This document shows positions 1 to 9,828 of a DNA stretch of 64,000 nt, piece after piece. This DNA comes from Paraglaciecola hydrolytica (GTDB lineage Bacteria; Pseudomonadota; Gammaproteobacteria; Enterobacterales; Alteromonadaceae): the NCBI RefSeq assembly GCF_001565895.1, contig NZ_LSNE01000003.1:367438-431437 (forward strand). The letters run 5' to 3'. A program made the position numbers and the translations under genes. Below the pieces are notes generated by a model. It was not told where the DNA came from, did no database searches, and was given only the letters and a program-made list of their open reading frames with translations. The stretch's first letter is position 1. Each line of letters starts with the position of its first letter.

Positions 1-325
1 TACGGCATAAATGACGACGCCCGGCACGACAGTTACGACAATGACCACAAGTAATATGCCCCTCACCAGAAACACGATCACCAATGGCAAAACCGCGTAC
101 TTCTTGGCCCATTGCGACTACTTCACCTACGTATTCATGGCCAACCACCATGGGCACTGGAATAGTCTTTTGTGACCACTCATCCCAATGATATATATGC
201 ATATCGGTACCACAAATGGCGGTTTTATGGATTTTAATCAGCAAATCGTTGTGGCCCACTTCGGGTTTATCGCATTCGGTCAGCCAAATGCCTTTTTCTT
301 TATGTAGTTTTGCTAAAGCCTTCAT
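1..325 (-). CDS. tdh: L-threonine 3-dehydrogenase, N-terminal part (cut by window edge)
   Basis: Zinc- and NAD-dependent oxidation of L-threonine to 2-amino-3-ketobutyrate, the first step of threonine breakdown to glycine. Only about 108 N-terminal codons are present. The reading starts [15 protein letters not shown], then shows the catalytic-zinc region [15 protein letters not shown], the GHEYVGEV motif, and the start of the structural zinc lobe with clustered cysteines (CGHCRNC). These are hallmarks of the Tdh branch of medium-chain dehydrogenases. Its ATG overlaps the kbl stop as ATGA, so the two are translationally coupled in the usual kbl-tdh order. The 3' end lies beyond base 1. Confidence 0.95.
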   Translation of the reverse strand, partial: MKALAKLHKEKGIWLTECDKPEVGHNDLLIKIHKTAICGTDMHIYHWDEWSQKTIPVPMVVGHEYVGEVVAMGQEVRGFAIGDRVSGEGHITCGHCRNCRAGRRHLCR

Positions 326-1518
326 GCAATCACTCCTAACTGTTTACCCACAGCAATAAAAGCATCTACCGCTTGATCAATTTGTGCTATTGAGTGTGCG
401 GCCGACATTTGGGTGCGGATCCGCGCCTGACCTTTAGGCACCACCGGAAAAGAAAACCCAACCACATAAATACCTTTTTGCAACATAAGCTCGGCCATTT
501 CACTAGCTAATTTTGCGTCTCCCAACATCACTGGGATGATAGCGTGATCTTTACCAGACAGAGTAAAACCAGCCGCGCTCATACGTTGACGAAAATGTTT
601 ACTATTGCGTTTTAACTGAGTGCGTAAGTTTTCACCATCCGCCATCATGTCAAATACTTTGAGTGAAGCGGCGACGATTGGGGGAGCAACCGAATTAGAA
701 AATAAATAAGGTCGTGAACGTTGACGCAACCAGCTCACCACTTCTTTTTTACCTGAGGTATAACCGCCAGATGCACCACCTAAGGCTTTACCTAAAGTAC
801 CGGTGAGCAGATCAATACGCCCCATCACATTATTATATTCATGGCTGCCGCGGCCCGTTTCACCAACAAAACCGGTGGCATGACAGTCATCAACCATCAC
901 TAAAGCCTGATATTTATCCGCCAAGTCGCAAATAGCACCTAAGTCTGCAATCACACCATCCATGGAGAACACTCCGTCAGTGGCAATCAACTTGGTTCGC
1001 ACACCGTCGGCATCGGCTTGTTTAAGTTGTGCTTCGAGCTCTTGCATATTGTTGTTGGCGTAACGATAACGTTTGGCTTTGCTTAGTCTGACACCATCAA
1101 TAATACTGGCGTGATTAAGCGCGTCGGAAATAATGGCATCTTCAGCGTCAAGGATAGTTTCGAATAAACCGCCGTTAGCATCAAAACATGAAGGATACAA
1201 AATAGTGTCTTCAGTACCCAAAAATTCACTGATTTTAGCTTCGAGTTGTTTATGAATATCCTGGGTGCCGCAAATAAAACGCACCGAGGCCATACCAAAA
1301 CCATGGCTGTCTAGTCCTTGTTTAGCGGCCTCAATGAGTAGTGGATGATTGGCTAAACCCAAATAGTTATTGGCACAAAAATTAAGGACTTTCTGCCCTT
1401 GACCAACACTTATATCGGCCTGTTGGCTCGAACTAATAATGCGCTCATGTTTAAACAAACCTTGGGTTTGGGTATCTTCAAGCTGTTGCTGAATTCTCGT
1501 AAAAAAATCTTGTTTCAT
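322..1518 (-). CDS. kbl: 2-amino-3-ketobutyrate CoA ligase (glycine C-acetyltransferase)
   Basis: PLP enzyme of the alpha-oxoamine synthase family that cleaves 2-amino-3-ketobutyrate with CoA to glycine and acetyl-CoA, acting after Tdh. Visible family motifs are NYLGLANHP, the [16 protein letters not shown] segment and the PLP lysine in GTLGKALGG. The frame is open up to 1578, but homologues begin near [14 protein letters not shown], so the ATG at 1518 was chosen. That gives 398 residues, the length of E. coli Kbl. The stop overlaps the tdh start. Confidence 0.95.
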   Translation of the reverse strand: MKQDFFTRIQQQLEDTQTQGLFKHERIISSSQQADISVGQGQKVLNFCANNYLGLANHPLLIEAAKQGLDSHGFGMASVRFICGTQDIHKQLEAKISEFLGTEDTILYPSCFDANGGLFETILDAEDAIISDALNHASIIDGVRLSKAKRYRYANNNMQELEAQLKQADADGVRTKLIATDGVFSMDGVIADLGAICDLADKYQALVMVDDCHATGFVGETGRGSHEYNNVMGRIDLLTGTLGKALGGASGGYTSGKKEVVSWLRQRSRPYLFSNSVAPPIVAASLKVFDMMADGENLRTQLKRNSKHFRQRMSAAGFTLSGKDHAIIPVMLGDAKLASEMAELMLQKGIYVVGFSFPVVPKGQARIRTQMSAAHSIAQIDQAVDAFIAVGKQLGVIA

Positions 1519-1666
1519 AGGGTTATCCACTGACATGACATGGCTGTATTCTACGGGATATGACTCCTGACAAGCCAATTTAGGTACAATAATGTTTTGT
1601 GTGAAGTCGAGTCGAGTGTCATTAGTTTTTTACATTGTGCAAATGTCTTTTGCTTGATTGGAAGAG

Positions 1667-4120
1667 CTAATTTTCAGTTTTTGACAAATCAATCCAAATT
1701 CCATTGCTCACCTTTAGCGGTAATAAATCATAAAGATCTTTTTCACTTACCGGTCTGGAAATAAAATAACCTTGACCAATTTCGCACTGCATAGTGGCTA
1801 ACATCTGCAGTTGTTCAGCGGTTTCGATGCCTTCTGCCACCACTTGCATGCCGAGTTTATTCACCATAGCGATAGTTGAGGAGACTATTTTCATATCAGC
1901 ATTATCATCTTGCATGCCTGATATAAAACTGCGATCAATTTTAATAATTTCGACAGGCATTTGTTTTAAATAAGCCAGTGAAGAGTAACCCGTACCAAAG
2001 TCGTCAATAGAAAAGGTGAAGCCGAGAGTTCGTAGTTGCTGCATGGTGTCGAGGGTTTGCTCTATATCTGCCACTACAGTTCGTTCGGTAAGCTCCAACT
2101 CTATTTGTTCCGCATCTCGTGAAAATGCCACTAACTGCTCTTTTAAAAAGGGGATTAATTGCGGGTCTAAAAACTGACTGGCAGACAGGTTGACCGCGAC
2201 TTTAAGACCACTAAAGCCTATTTCATCTAATTTTTCGAGGATAATAAATGCGCGTTTTAGTCCCCAATAACCAAGGTCGATCATGCTTTCTGAATTTTCA
2301 ATTATTGGAATAAATTCGTCAGGTGAGACAAAACCTCGTTGCGGATGGATCCAACGGATTAAAGCTTCAAATCCTACTAGCTTACCCGTGGCAATCTCTA
2401 CTTGGGCTTGCAAAGCAAAACTAAATTCATCATTTTTAAAAGCCGCACGTACTTCATTTTCGATTTCAATTCTACGTAAAGCTTTGCTCAGCATCTCATG
2501 ATTAAATTCACATACACGATTACCACCAGCGTCTTTAGCTGCGTTCATGGCTATATCTGACTGGCGAATAATCTCATCAACCACATTCTGCGCACTGTTG
2601 GCACTTGCCACACCGATACTGCAGGACGAATAAAAATAACGTTCGCCCACTTTTAATGCTTGTTGAAAATAACTAACTAGACTGTTTGCTAATGTAAGCG
2701 CCCTATTTTTGTCAGCACTATCTTTAAAAACGATAACAAATTCATCACCACCCAAGCGAAACAGCAAATCACTACTTTGCAAACAACTGCGAATATTATT
2801 TGCGGCCTGAATTAAAAATGCATCGCCAATATCATGACCATAACTGTCGTTAATCTTACGAAACTTATCGAAGTCCAAAAATATAATCGCAAGTCTGTCC
2901 GTGTTGTCGTTAATACTTTGTAATAGGGGAATAAGCAGTTGGTTTAATCTATTACGATTGGGCAACCCGGTCAGTTGATCGTAAAGCGCGATGGTTTCTA
3001 ATTCGCGGGTGTTTTGTTCTATGGTGCGATCAAGGTTTTCTAATTCATGACCTAGTAAACTCGCGGTGTCGTGCAAAATCTCGATTTCGTCAGCAAAAAA
3101 ATTACTGTTTATCATTTTTTGCTGGTGAAATTCGCTATAGTTTTTTTGTGCTAATAAAGGCAGCATTTTTGTGACGACCAGCAAACGTCGTCTGAACTGC
3201 ATCGACAAAAACCAAATTGCCAACGAACAGAACAACACCACTAGCAGTGATATTATTAGTACATTGGCACGATACTCTGCATGGGCTTTACTAGCAGAGG
3301 TGATGTCATGCACTGTCAGTAAAAATAAGCGGTTTTCGAATTCTGGATCAACTGGCAGAAGGTTGAGTAATAAGTCCTTGTTGGCACTGGTGAGTCTGTA
3401 ACCTGAAGCTTTTAGGGTTGCGACACTGAGCTGTGCAGGAACTTGTTGCAGTATTTGCTGCATAAACAGTTTGTTGGCACTACTGATCGGCGAGTTAATC
3501 AATAATTCACTAACCTTCACTTTTGTTTGGCTTTGTTCTGGCACACTGACTATGGCTAGGTCGGCAAAAGTCGTTTGATTGAGTGCGGCCATAGCCTCCA
3601 ATAAAGAACTGCTAATACTCAGCACAAGCACATCCGAACTATTCATTAATATTGGCATGCTGATTAGTTGCTCACACTCTTTAATGCAGCGTGTATTAGA
3701 GCTAGAAGTTTGTAATTTAATAACTTCAGTGGCATCTGTTATTACGTAGGCAGGAGTCGTTGTAGTGGTGCTAAAAATCGTATTGAGTTCACCATCTAAT
3801 AGCCATAGACCATTAATTTGCCAATTGACTCTTAAATATTCAAATTCGTGTTCGAGAAAAAAGGCCGTGGCTTCGGCAGTATCAGCATAACTCGCTTGAA
3901 AATGCACAAAAGCCTCGAACCACGACTCAACCCGACTGCGCAGCATGTCTTTTATCAACAGAAATTGTTTTTGATCCTGCTCACGTAACTTTTGCTGTTG
4001 AGTGAGGTAATCTTGGTCGTTTTTACTGATCCACAAAAATGTTGTCGAAACACTAGCGATCAGCAAAAAGGCCATAATGAGGCCCATTATCTTAAAAGGT
4101 AAGCTGACAAAACGACGCAT
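1667..4120 (-). CDS. membrane GGDEF-EAL protein (diguanylate cyclase/phosphodiesterase)
   Basis: Inner-membrane c-di-GMP enzyme of about 817 residues. Transmembrane helices lie near residues 10-32 and 290-310 and flank a periplasmic sensor region of about 255 residues. A linker with a predicted helix follows, then GGDEF (motif intact near 457) and EAL (FEALIRW near 585). The EAL domain keeps VNLSASQF, ELTERT, DDFGTGYSS, KIDRSF and AEGIET, so phosphodiesterase activity is likely. The I-site arginine is replaced (QSSD instead of RxxD), so product inhibition of the cyclase may be lost. It is the last gene of an operon behind a porin and a PstS-like protein. A TTG three bases upstream could also be the start. 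Confidence 0.9.
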   Translation of the reverse strand: MRRFVSLPFKIMGLIMAFLLIASVSTTFLWISKNDQDYLTQQQKLREQDQKQFLLIKDMLRSRVESWFEAFVHFQASYADTAEATAFFLEHEFEYLRVNWQINGLWLLDGELNTIFSTTTTTPAYVITDATEVIKLQTSSSNTRCIKECEQLISMPILMNSSDVLVLSISSSLLEAMAALNQTTFADLAIVSVPEQSQTKVKVSELLINSPISSANKLFMQQILQQVPAQLSVATLKASGYRLTSANKDLLLNLLPVDPEFENRLFLLTVHDITSASKAHAEYRANVLIISLLVVLFCSLAIWFLSMQFRRRLLVVTKMLPLLAQKNYSEFHQQKMINSNFFADEIEILHDTASLLGHELENLDRTIEQNTRELETIALYDQLTGLPNRNRLNQLLIPLLQSINDNTDRLAIIFLDFDKFRKINDSYGHDIGDAFLIQAANNIRSCLQSSDLLFRLGGDEFVIVFKDSADKNRALTLANSLVSYFQQALKVGERYFYSSCSIGVASANSAQNVVDEIIRQSDIAMNAAKDAGGNRVCEFNHEMLSKALRRIEIENEVRAAFKNDEFSFALQAQVEIATGKLVGFEALIRWIHPQRGFVSPDEFIPIIENSESMIDLGYWGLKRAFIILEKLDEIGFSGLKVAVNLSASQFLDPQLIPFLKEQLVAFSRDAEQIELELTERTVVADIEQTLDTMQQLRTLGFTFSIDDFGTGYSSLAYLKQMPVEIIKIDRSFISGMQDDNADMKIVSSTIAMVNKLGMQVVAEGIETAEQLQMLATMQCEIGQGYFISRPVSEKDLYDLLPLKVSNGIWIDLSKTEN

Positions 4121-4123
4121 CAA

Positions 4124-5290
4124 TTAAAACCAATACATCAGTTGCAGGGCCCACATATCCCAATAACGTTGATCATTATTTACCACATCGGGAGCAAGAT
4201 AAGGAGCCAATCGACCGGTGCCTTTTACGCGGTGGTATTCAGTTTGCAATTGTAGGTTTTTAGCTAATTTCCAGCTTACACCTAAGGTTGCCTGATCCAT
4301 AAAACCAAAATAGCCAGGCACAAGTCCTTGCGACATCGCTACAAGGTTATCACCCTTGCGATCCCTTCTGTCTCGGTCATAAATATCCACACGTGTCATA
4401 AATGTGAATTGGGGGTTGAGGAAATAACGTGCTTGTACATAACCCCCTTCGGATGTTGAATCACTATAAAATCCTGGATAAATGAAATTTTTCAAAATTA
4501 CTCGTTCACGTAATAATTCAGAAGCAAACTCCCAATGTTCGCCCTGATAGAGCATATGAAATGCGATACGCTGAGAGGTTTCTTTGCCATCAAAAAGCGC
4601 ATCATTTTCACCTCGTTGATAGCCAAAATCAGCATCAAGCAACGACATGCCTAATTGCCATTGAGTTTGGCTAGGACGCCAATAAACACTAAATTGATAA
4701 TCCTTTTTGTGTTCAAGTTCACCGCTGGCTGGCCCACCTAACAGATTAGAGGTTTGTTCATCACTGATCGGAGAGGTGCCAACACTAAAGTTGACGTCCC
4801 AATCTCCTAATTCGTTTTGAGTATTGAGTATAATTGCGAGGCCATCTACCCCTAACGCAACATCACGAAATGCATCGAAATATAGTGACTGAGGCAAAAT
4901 AATTGAGGGTCGGGTATGTGGCACATCACGGGTTGACGAATACAGCCAATGATAATTTTTATTACGTCCCAATTGCATTTTGAGTTGCCAATCTGCATTG
5001 CTGACGGCTTGCCATTCGAGAAATAGATAATCAACACGCAGGCCTTCTGGATAACGGTTGCCACCGTTAAGATATACACCTTGGCCAGCTACACGTAGTT
5101 GGTTATTGATTTTATAGGAAGCATTGATGCCTATTTCAGTGAGTTTTAGTGAGGCTTCGCCATCGTCATCAACAAAATTACTGTCTTGTGCTTGAATTAA
5201 ACCTTGCGCTACAAAACCATGAAGTTTTAGATCACCAGCCTTTACTGGAAGGGTAAATAATACCAACAGATATAAAAATACGCTACGCAT
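4124..5290 (-). CDS. putative outer-membrane porin
   Basis: A 388-residue protein with a cleavable signal peptide (MRSVFLYLLVLFTLPVKAG). The rest is rich in alternating aromatic and polar beta-strand stretches and ends in an aromatic residue (LQLMYWF), as expected of a beta-barrel handled by the Bam machinery. It resembles porin-like proteins annotated beside GGDEF-EAL genes in marine gammaproteobacteria; the substrate is unknown. It lies 6 bases after the PstS-like gene and directly before the GGDEF-EAL gene, so it probably shares their transcript. Confidence 0.75.
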   Translation of the reverse strand: MRSVFLYLLVLFTLPVKAGDLKLHGFVAQGLIQAQDSNFVDDDGEASLKLTEIGINASYKINNQLRVAGQGVYLNGGNRYPEGLRVDYLFLEWQAVSNADWQLKMQLGRNKNYHWLYSSTRDVPHTRPSIILPQSLYFDAFRDVALGVDGLAIILNTQNELGDWDVNFSVGTSPISDEQTSNLLGGPASGELEHKKDYQFSVYWRPSQTQWQLGMSLLDADFGYQRGENDALFDGKETSQRIAFHMLYQGEHWEFASELLRERVILKNFIYPGFYSDSTSEGGYVQARYFLNPQFTFMTRVDIYDRDRRDRKGDNLVAMSQGLVPGYFGFMDQATLGVSWKLAKNLQLQTEYHRVKGTGRLAPYLAPDVVNNDQRYWDMWALQLMYWF

Positions 5291-5296
5291 CAGCTT

Positions 5297-5752
5297 TTAC
5301 TCCATAGCCAAATGAATAATGTTGATGTCAGTAGATACATTTTCTGACATTACATAACCTATGGAGCCAGGTTGTTGCCTAATCTTTTCAAGCATTTCTT
5401 GTTCAGTTTTTACTTTTATCGGCGCTTCTCCCAATCCGGAATAAACCAATTTATTCCAGATACGTTCTAGTTGATAAGGGAAAAGCCCCAAGACTTCACG
5501 GCTAAAAAACTGATGGGTGGTGTTCTGGCTGCCTAAGACGTAAACCACTATGGGTTGTGAATCAGCCCAGTTAGTTTGATACATCGTAAAAATACGCCTA
5601 ATTTGGTCTTTATCCAAAGTTGTGGCATCCACCGAGGGATGAGTGATTAATTGTATATGGCTGGACTGACTATGCACCTCAGTTACTTTACTATTGATAA
5701 GCAAAAGTATGCAGCACAATATCGACCTAGTAACCACTAAGCGACTTTTCAA
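5297..5752 (-). CDS. small PstS-like periplasmic substrate-binding-domain protein
   Basis: A 151-residue exported protein: a signal peptide to about residue 28, then a short phosphate-binding-protein-like domain. Recognisable segments are LDKDQIRRIFTMYQTNW, the FSREVLG segment and the C-terminal QQPGSIGYVMSEN typical of PstS-type proteins. It is about half the size of PstS, so it is more likely a sensory or adaptor periplasmic protein than a full transport receptor. It is the first gene of the porin/GGDEF-EAL operon. I saw no Pho box upstream. Confidence 0.75.
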   Translation of the reverse strand: MKSRLVVTRSILCCILLLINSKVTEVHSQSSHIQLITHPSVDATTLDKDQIRRIFTMYQTNWADSQPIVVYVLGSQNTTHQFFSREVLGLFPYQLERIWNKLVYSGLGEAPIKVKTEQEMLEKIRQQPGSIGYVMSENVSTDINIIHLAME

Positions 5753-5944
5753 GTATTCACTCCCTCTCGATTTGTTGTTTTATACTAGAACATCAGTACT
5801 ATAAGCGCATAATTAAAGTTAAAAAATTTTAATATTCAACCTCTTAGCCTTATATTGCAAATATGACTAGAAGGCAAATGTGAAGTTTATTCCGTATTAA
5901 AATCTGCTACAGTTTGCCTATCTAAACTATTACCTAGTGTTTGA

Positions 5945-7243
5945 ATGCCAAGTCTCCAAGTAGTTAAATTTTACCAACATTTAAGTCGATATCTTTATTC
6001 ACTTATCTGGTTGCTAATATTACCCATATTATTGATTAAATGGATATTTAATTGCATTTTACATGATAGGGGCGTCGCAAAAGAGTATTTGTCACGTTTT
6101 GGAATTTACCTTAAACCTGTCGACAAAAACGGTTTTTGGATCCATTGTGCTTCGGTTGGCGAAGTCGTTGCAGCCCAACAGCTTATTGAACGTTTGTTAC
6201 AAAAATATCCCGCCGTGGCTGTTACCGTTACCACCAATACGATGACAGGGCGCAAAAGAGTTGCTGAACTATTTACCAAGAGGGTAAACCATTGTTATTT
6301 GCCCTATGATTTTCCACTTTTTGTAAACGCCCTATTAGCTAAGTTACAACCTAGAATGTTATTGATCACAGAGATGGAGCTGTGGCCAAACTTATGTCAT
6401 GGCTGCTGGAAAAAAGGCATCCCCTTCTTTGTTATTAACGCACGTATGAGTGAAAAATCCACCCTTACGTATCAAAAGTTAAGTTGGTTGATGCAACCGC
6501 TGTTAAACAAGCTAAGCGGTGTTTGTGCACAAGGCGAAAGAGACTATCAAAATTATCGTCAACTTGGTCTCCATGACAGTCGTTTATGCCTAAGTAATAA
6601 TATTAAATTTGATCTGCACATTAGTGATAGTGAACTGGAGCTAGCTGATACTTTTTTTCAAAATCTTAATCTTGAAGGACGAATATTGTTAGTGGCTGGC
6701 AGTACTCATGAACCTGAAGAGCAAGTAATGCTTGATGCCTATCTTAAACTTGCTAAAAGTTTTCCTAACTTGTTATTGGTTATCGTGCCACGTCATCCAC
6801 AACGGTTTGAGTTTGTTAATGCTCTGCTCACAAAACAAAAGCTGAATTTCATCAGAATCAGTCAAACTGAGGCATGTAATAGTAATACTCAAGTGATTTT
6901 GGCCGATCAAATGGGCATATTACGCTCTTTGTATGCTTTGGCCTCTGTCGCTTTTGTAGGGGGGAGTATTGCACTGCGAGGAGGGCATAATGCCTTGGAA
7001 CCCGCCGCACTTGGCGTGCCCATCTTAATGGGCAAGTCTATTTATAATAACCCACAAATATGTGAGGACTTAGCCCAAGTAGGCGCATTGAGTTTTATCG
7101 ACAACAGCCAAAAGATTGTAGAGTGCGGTGAAACCTTGCTGAGCGATCCAGCACTCCACCAAGCTGCGGCAAAAGCTGGATTGACAGTGATTGCCCAAAA
7201 CCGTGGGGCGCTAGAACGCACCCTGTCATTTTTACAACTCTAG
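5945..7243 (+). CDS. waaA: Kdo transferase (3-deoxy-D-manno-octulosonic acid transferase)
   Basis: Adds Kdo from CMP-Kdo to lipid IVA at the inner leaflet of the inner membrane, the first step of LPS core assembly. The 432-residue protein has an N-terminal membrane anchor (about residues 15-38), the FWIHCASVGEV motif of the GT30 N-terminal domain, EMELWPNL, and the C-terminal nucleotide-binding FVGGSIALRGGHNALEPAA segment. Length matches the family. It starts an LPS-core neighbourhood and converges on the downstream glycosyltransferase with 8 bases between stops. Confidence 0.95.
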   Translation: MPSLQVVKFYQHLSRYLYSLIWLLILPILLIKWIFNCILHDRGVAKEYLSRFGIYLKPVDKNGFWIHCASVGEVVAAQQLIERLLQKYPAVAVTVTTNTMTGRKRVAELFTKRVNHCYLPYDFPLFVNALLAKLQPRMLLITEMELWPNLCHGCWKKGIPFFVINARMSEKSTLTYQKLSWLMQPLLNKLSGVCAQGERDYQNYRQLGLHDSRLCLSNNIKFDLHISDSELELADTFFQNLNLEGRILLVAGSTHEPEEQVMLDAYLKLAKSFPNLLLVIVPRHPQRFEFVNALLTKQKLNFIRISQTEACNSNTQVILADQMGILRSLYALASVAFVGGSIALRGGHNALEPAALGVPILMGKSIYNNPQICEDLAQVGALSFIDNSQKIVECGETLLSDPALHQAAAKAGLTVIAQNRGALERTLSFLQL

Positions 7244-7251
7244 TTAAGCAG

Positions 7252-8328
7252 TTATTGTAGACTGCGGAAGTAATCCACTAGGCGCTGAGCTTCGTGCTCT
7301 ACCCCATATTGCTGCTCTACTCGTAAACGTCCCGTTTGGCCCATAGTTAACAATTTTTCTGGATCGGATAGTAATAAATCCATTTTTTCTGTCACCGCAG
7401 CTTGATCATTCACCGGCACGATGTAGCCATCAATTCCAGGACGAATAATATCCTCCCATGCTCCGGCTTGAGTGGCTAATACTGCCGCTCCGCTACTCAT
7501 GGCTTCTAACACAGTAAGACCAAAACCTTCATTGTCACTTAAAGCACACACCAAACTTAACGTACTGAATATTGGCGGGATCTTCTCAAAGGGTAATTCA
7601 TCGGTAAAGTGTATACGTTGACTTAATCCGGCCTGCTCAATTTGTGATTTCCACTGGTTTACTAATTCTTTATTACTACCAGAGATTGCACCAACGATTA
7701 CGGCATTAAAGTCGGGATGTTTGTCGAGTAATTGAATGCAGGCCTCAACAAACAGATGTACACCTTTTTGTTTACGTACCCGCCCTAGAATACCAATTCC
7801 ATATTTGCCACCAAAACCGAGTTCCTTCCACGCATGAAGTTTGTCTTTTGCTGGCACGTAATCTGTTATTTGTACACCGTGAGGGTTAATCATGGCGGGC
7901 GGATCGGCAAGATAAGTTGCTGAGCGGTTACTAACGGCAATAACCCCATCCATGCGGCGGGTTAACCATAAGGTTGAGCCTGAACGGTGACGCTGGGCTG
8001 CCGAGCTAAACACCAGCTTTATTTTGGCGCGAAAAATGTATTTAAGAATGACACCTTGAATCATTTCATCAACTCTGCGTGCATGAAATATCCGCCATTT
8101 TCCACTTTTGAGTGGTTTGCGGCACATAAGAGCTGTTTGCCAAAAACTGATAGCTAACGAAGGATCAGGTAAAAAATGTTTGCCCATTATTTTTAAGTTA
8201 ATCATGCCGCGTTGTTGTGACATTACTTGCAGCATAGTGGATGTGACACCGGAAAAGTTGGAATTCGAATTCCCGATAATTAATTCCACTTCGTCAGTTT
8301 GTGATATTTGTTCCGGCGTAGCGCGCAT
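7252..8328 (-). CDS. family 4 glycosyltransferase, probable LPS core enzyme
   Basis: A 358-residue GT-B fold enzyme. The C-terminal Glycos_transf_1 domain shows GILGRVRKQKGVHLFVEA and the sugar-nucleotide-binding SDNEGFGLTVLEAMSSGAAVLAT with the EX7E pair. The N-terminal half has ISNSN- and GVTST-like acceptor-domain loops. Its place between waaA and kdkA points to addition of an inner-core sugar, as in LpcC/WaaG-like enzymes. The sugar cannot be read from sequence. It is transcribed away from kdkA, with about 105 bases between the two starts. Confidence 0.85.
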   Translation of the reverse strand: MRATPEQISQTDEVELIIGNSNSNFSGVTSTMLQVMSQQRGMINLKIMGKHFLPDPSLAISFWQTALMCRKPLKSGKWRIFHARRVDEMIQGVILKYIFRAKIKLVFSSAAQRHRSGSTLWLTRRMDGVIAVSNRSATYLADPPAMINPHGVQITDYVPAKDKLHAWKELGFGGKYGIGILGRVRKQKGVHLFVEACIQLLDKHPDFNAVIVGAISGSNKELVNQWKSQIEQAGLSQRIHFTDELPFEKIPPIFSTLSLVCALSDNEGFGLTVLEAMSSGAAVLATQAGAWEDIIRPGIDGYIVPVNDQAAVTEKMDLLLSDPEKLLTMGQTGRLRVEQQYGVEHEAQRLVDYFRSLQ

Positions 8329-8433
8329 TAGTTTTATATCCTGCTTACGTAATTAATTCACAACCAGAAAGTTGGGACTATTTTTTTCATTTCTTTACAA
8401 TAAGTCCAAATTCCTGAGATTTCGCATCATAAC

Positions 8434-9156
8434 ATGGCAAACATTAAGCAAAAAACTATTGGTAACAGTGTCTTACTTTATGTAGAAGATTATTTGCCAG
8501 AGCTGGGTACAGAAATGTTTAATGCGCAATATTGGCTTGAACGAAACAAGGTTATTGGTCAGGCTGCGGGGCGAGGAACGACCTTTTTTTTCCGTGAAAA
8601 CGAGCAGGACTTTGTTCTACGGCATTATCGTCGTGGGGGATTGATAGGCAAACTTATCAAGGATCAGTATTTGTATACGGGTTTAGAGCAATCCCGGGCC
8701 TACCTTGAAATGCACTTGCTAAATGCTATGGAGATTAAACAATTAGCGGTACCCAAGGCAGTTGCGGCTCGCATTGAGCGTAGAGGTATGTACTATCGGG
8801 CAGATATTATTTTGCAAAAAATCCCTCTTGCCAAAGATGTTTTTACTCATTTACTGACAAGTTCACTACCATCAACCATCTGGCATAAAGTTGGTATGGC
8901 AATTCGCCAATTACACGAACAGCAGATTTATCATCACGACCTCAATATCCACAACATTATGTTAGATAATCAAGATAAGGTATGGCTCATCGACTTTGAT
9001 AAATGCCATGCGCGAGAAGGAAATAGTTGGAAAAATGCAAACTTACAGCGCTTGCAAAGATCGCTGCATAAAGAAAAAAACAAATATGCTGAATTTCAGT
9101 GGCAGCCACAAGATTGGCAATCTTGTTTTGAGGGCTATCAACAGCGCATTTGCTGA
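8434..9156 (+). CDS. kdkA: Kdo kinase (3-deoxy-D-manno-octulosonic acid kinase)
   Basis: Phosphorylates the 4-OH of the single Kdo residue on lipid A in the cytoplasm, typical of bacteria with mono-Kdo LPS. The 240-residue protein has a eukaryotic-like kinase fold: a glycine-rich AAGRGTTFFF loop, the catalytic IYHHDLNIHNIML loop near residue 170 and the metal-binding VWLIDFDKC motif. Its presence with waaA suggests this organism makes mono-Kdo, phosphorylated inner core. Confidence 0.93.
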   Translation: MANIKQKTIGNSVLLYVEDYLPELGTEMFNAQYWLERNKVIGQAAGRGTTFFFRENEQDFVLRHYRRGGLIGKLIKDQYLYTGLEQSRAYLEMHLLNAMEIKQLAVPKAVAARIERRGMYYRADIILQKIPLAKDVFTHLLTSSLPSTIWHKVGMAIRQLHEQQIYHHDLNIHNIMLDNQDKVWLIDFDKCHAREGNSWKNANLQRLQRSLHKEKNKYAEFQWQPQDWQSCFEGYQQRIC

Positions 9157-9238
9157 AGTCATCTGCAGGCAAATGTGCAGTCAATACAAGGCTCAATATT
9201 AATGTGGTAAATAAAGTGGCATCTAAACACCAATTTAA

Positions 9239-9769
<531 letters not shown>

Positions 9770-9780
9770 CACATTTACAC

Positions 9781-9819
9781 TCTGACGAACGAAACCGCGA
9801 AAGGGCTTTGCTCGTCAGA
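9781..9819. terminator. hairpin between convergent coaD and GT2 genes
   Basis: The inverted repeat TCTGACGA (9781-9788) and TCGTCAGA (9812-9819) encloses a second pairing, GCGAAAG with CTTTGC. It sits 11 bases after the coaD stop and just before the stop of the converging glycosyltransferase. A bidirectional terminator is likely. T-runs on either side are short, so strength is uncertain. Confidence 0.6.
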
Positions 9820-9828
9820 CTAGCCATT

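Noticed and set aside
5753-5944. Pho box expected upstream of the PstS-like gene
   Set aside because: No TGTCA-type half-site pair with 11-base spacing was found; the gene may not belong to the Pho regulon.
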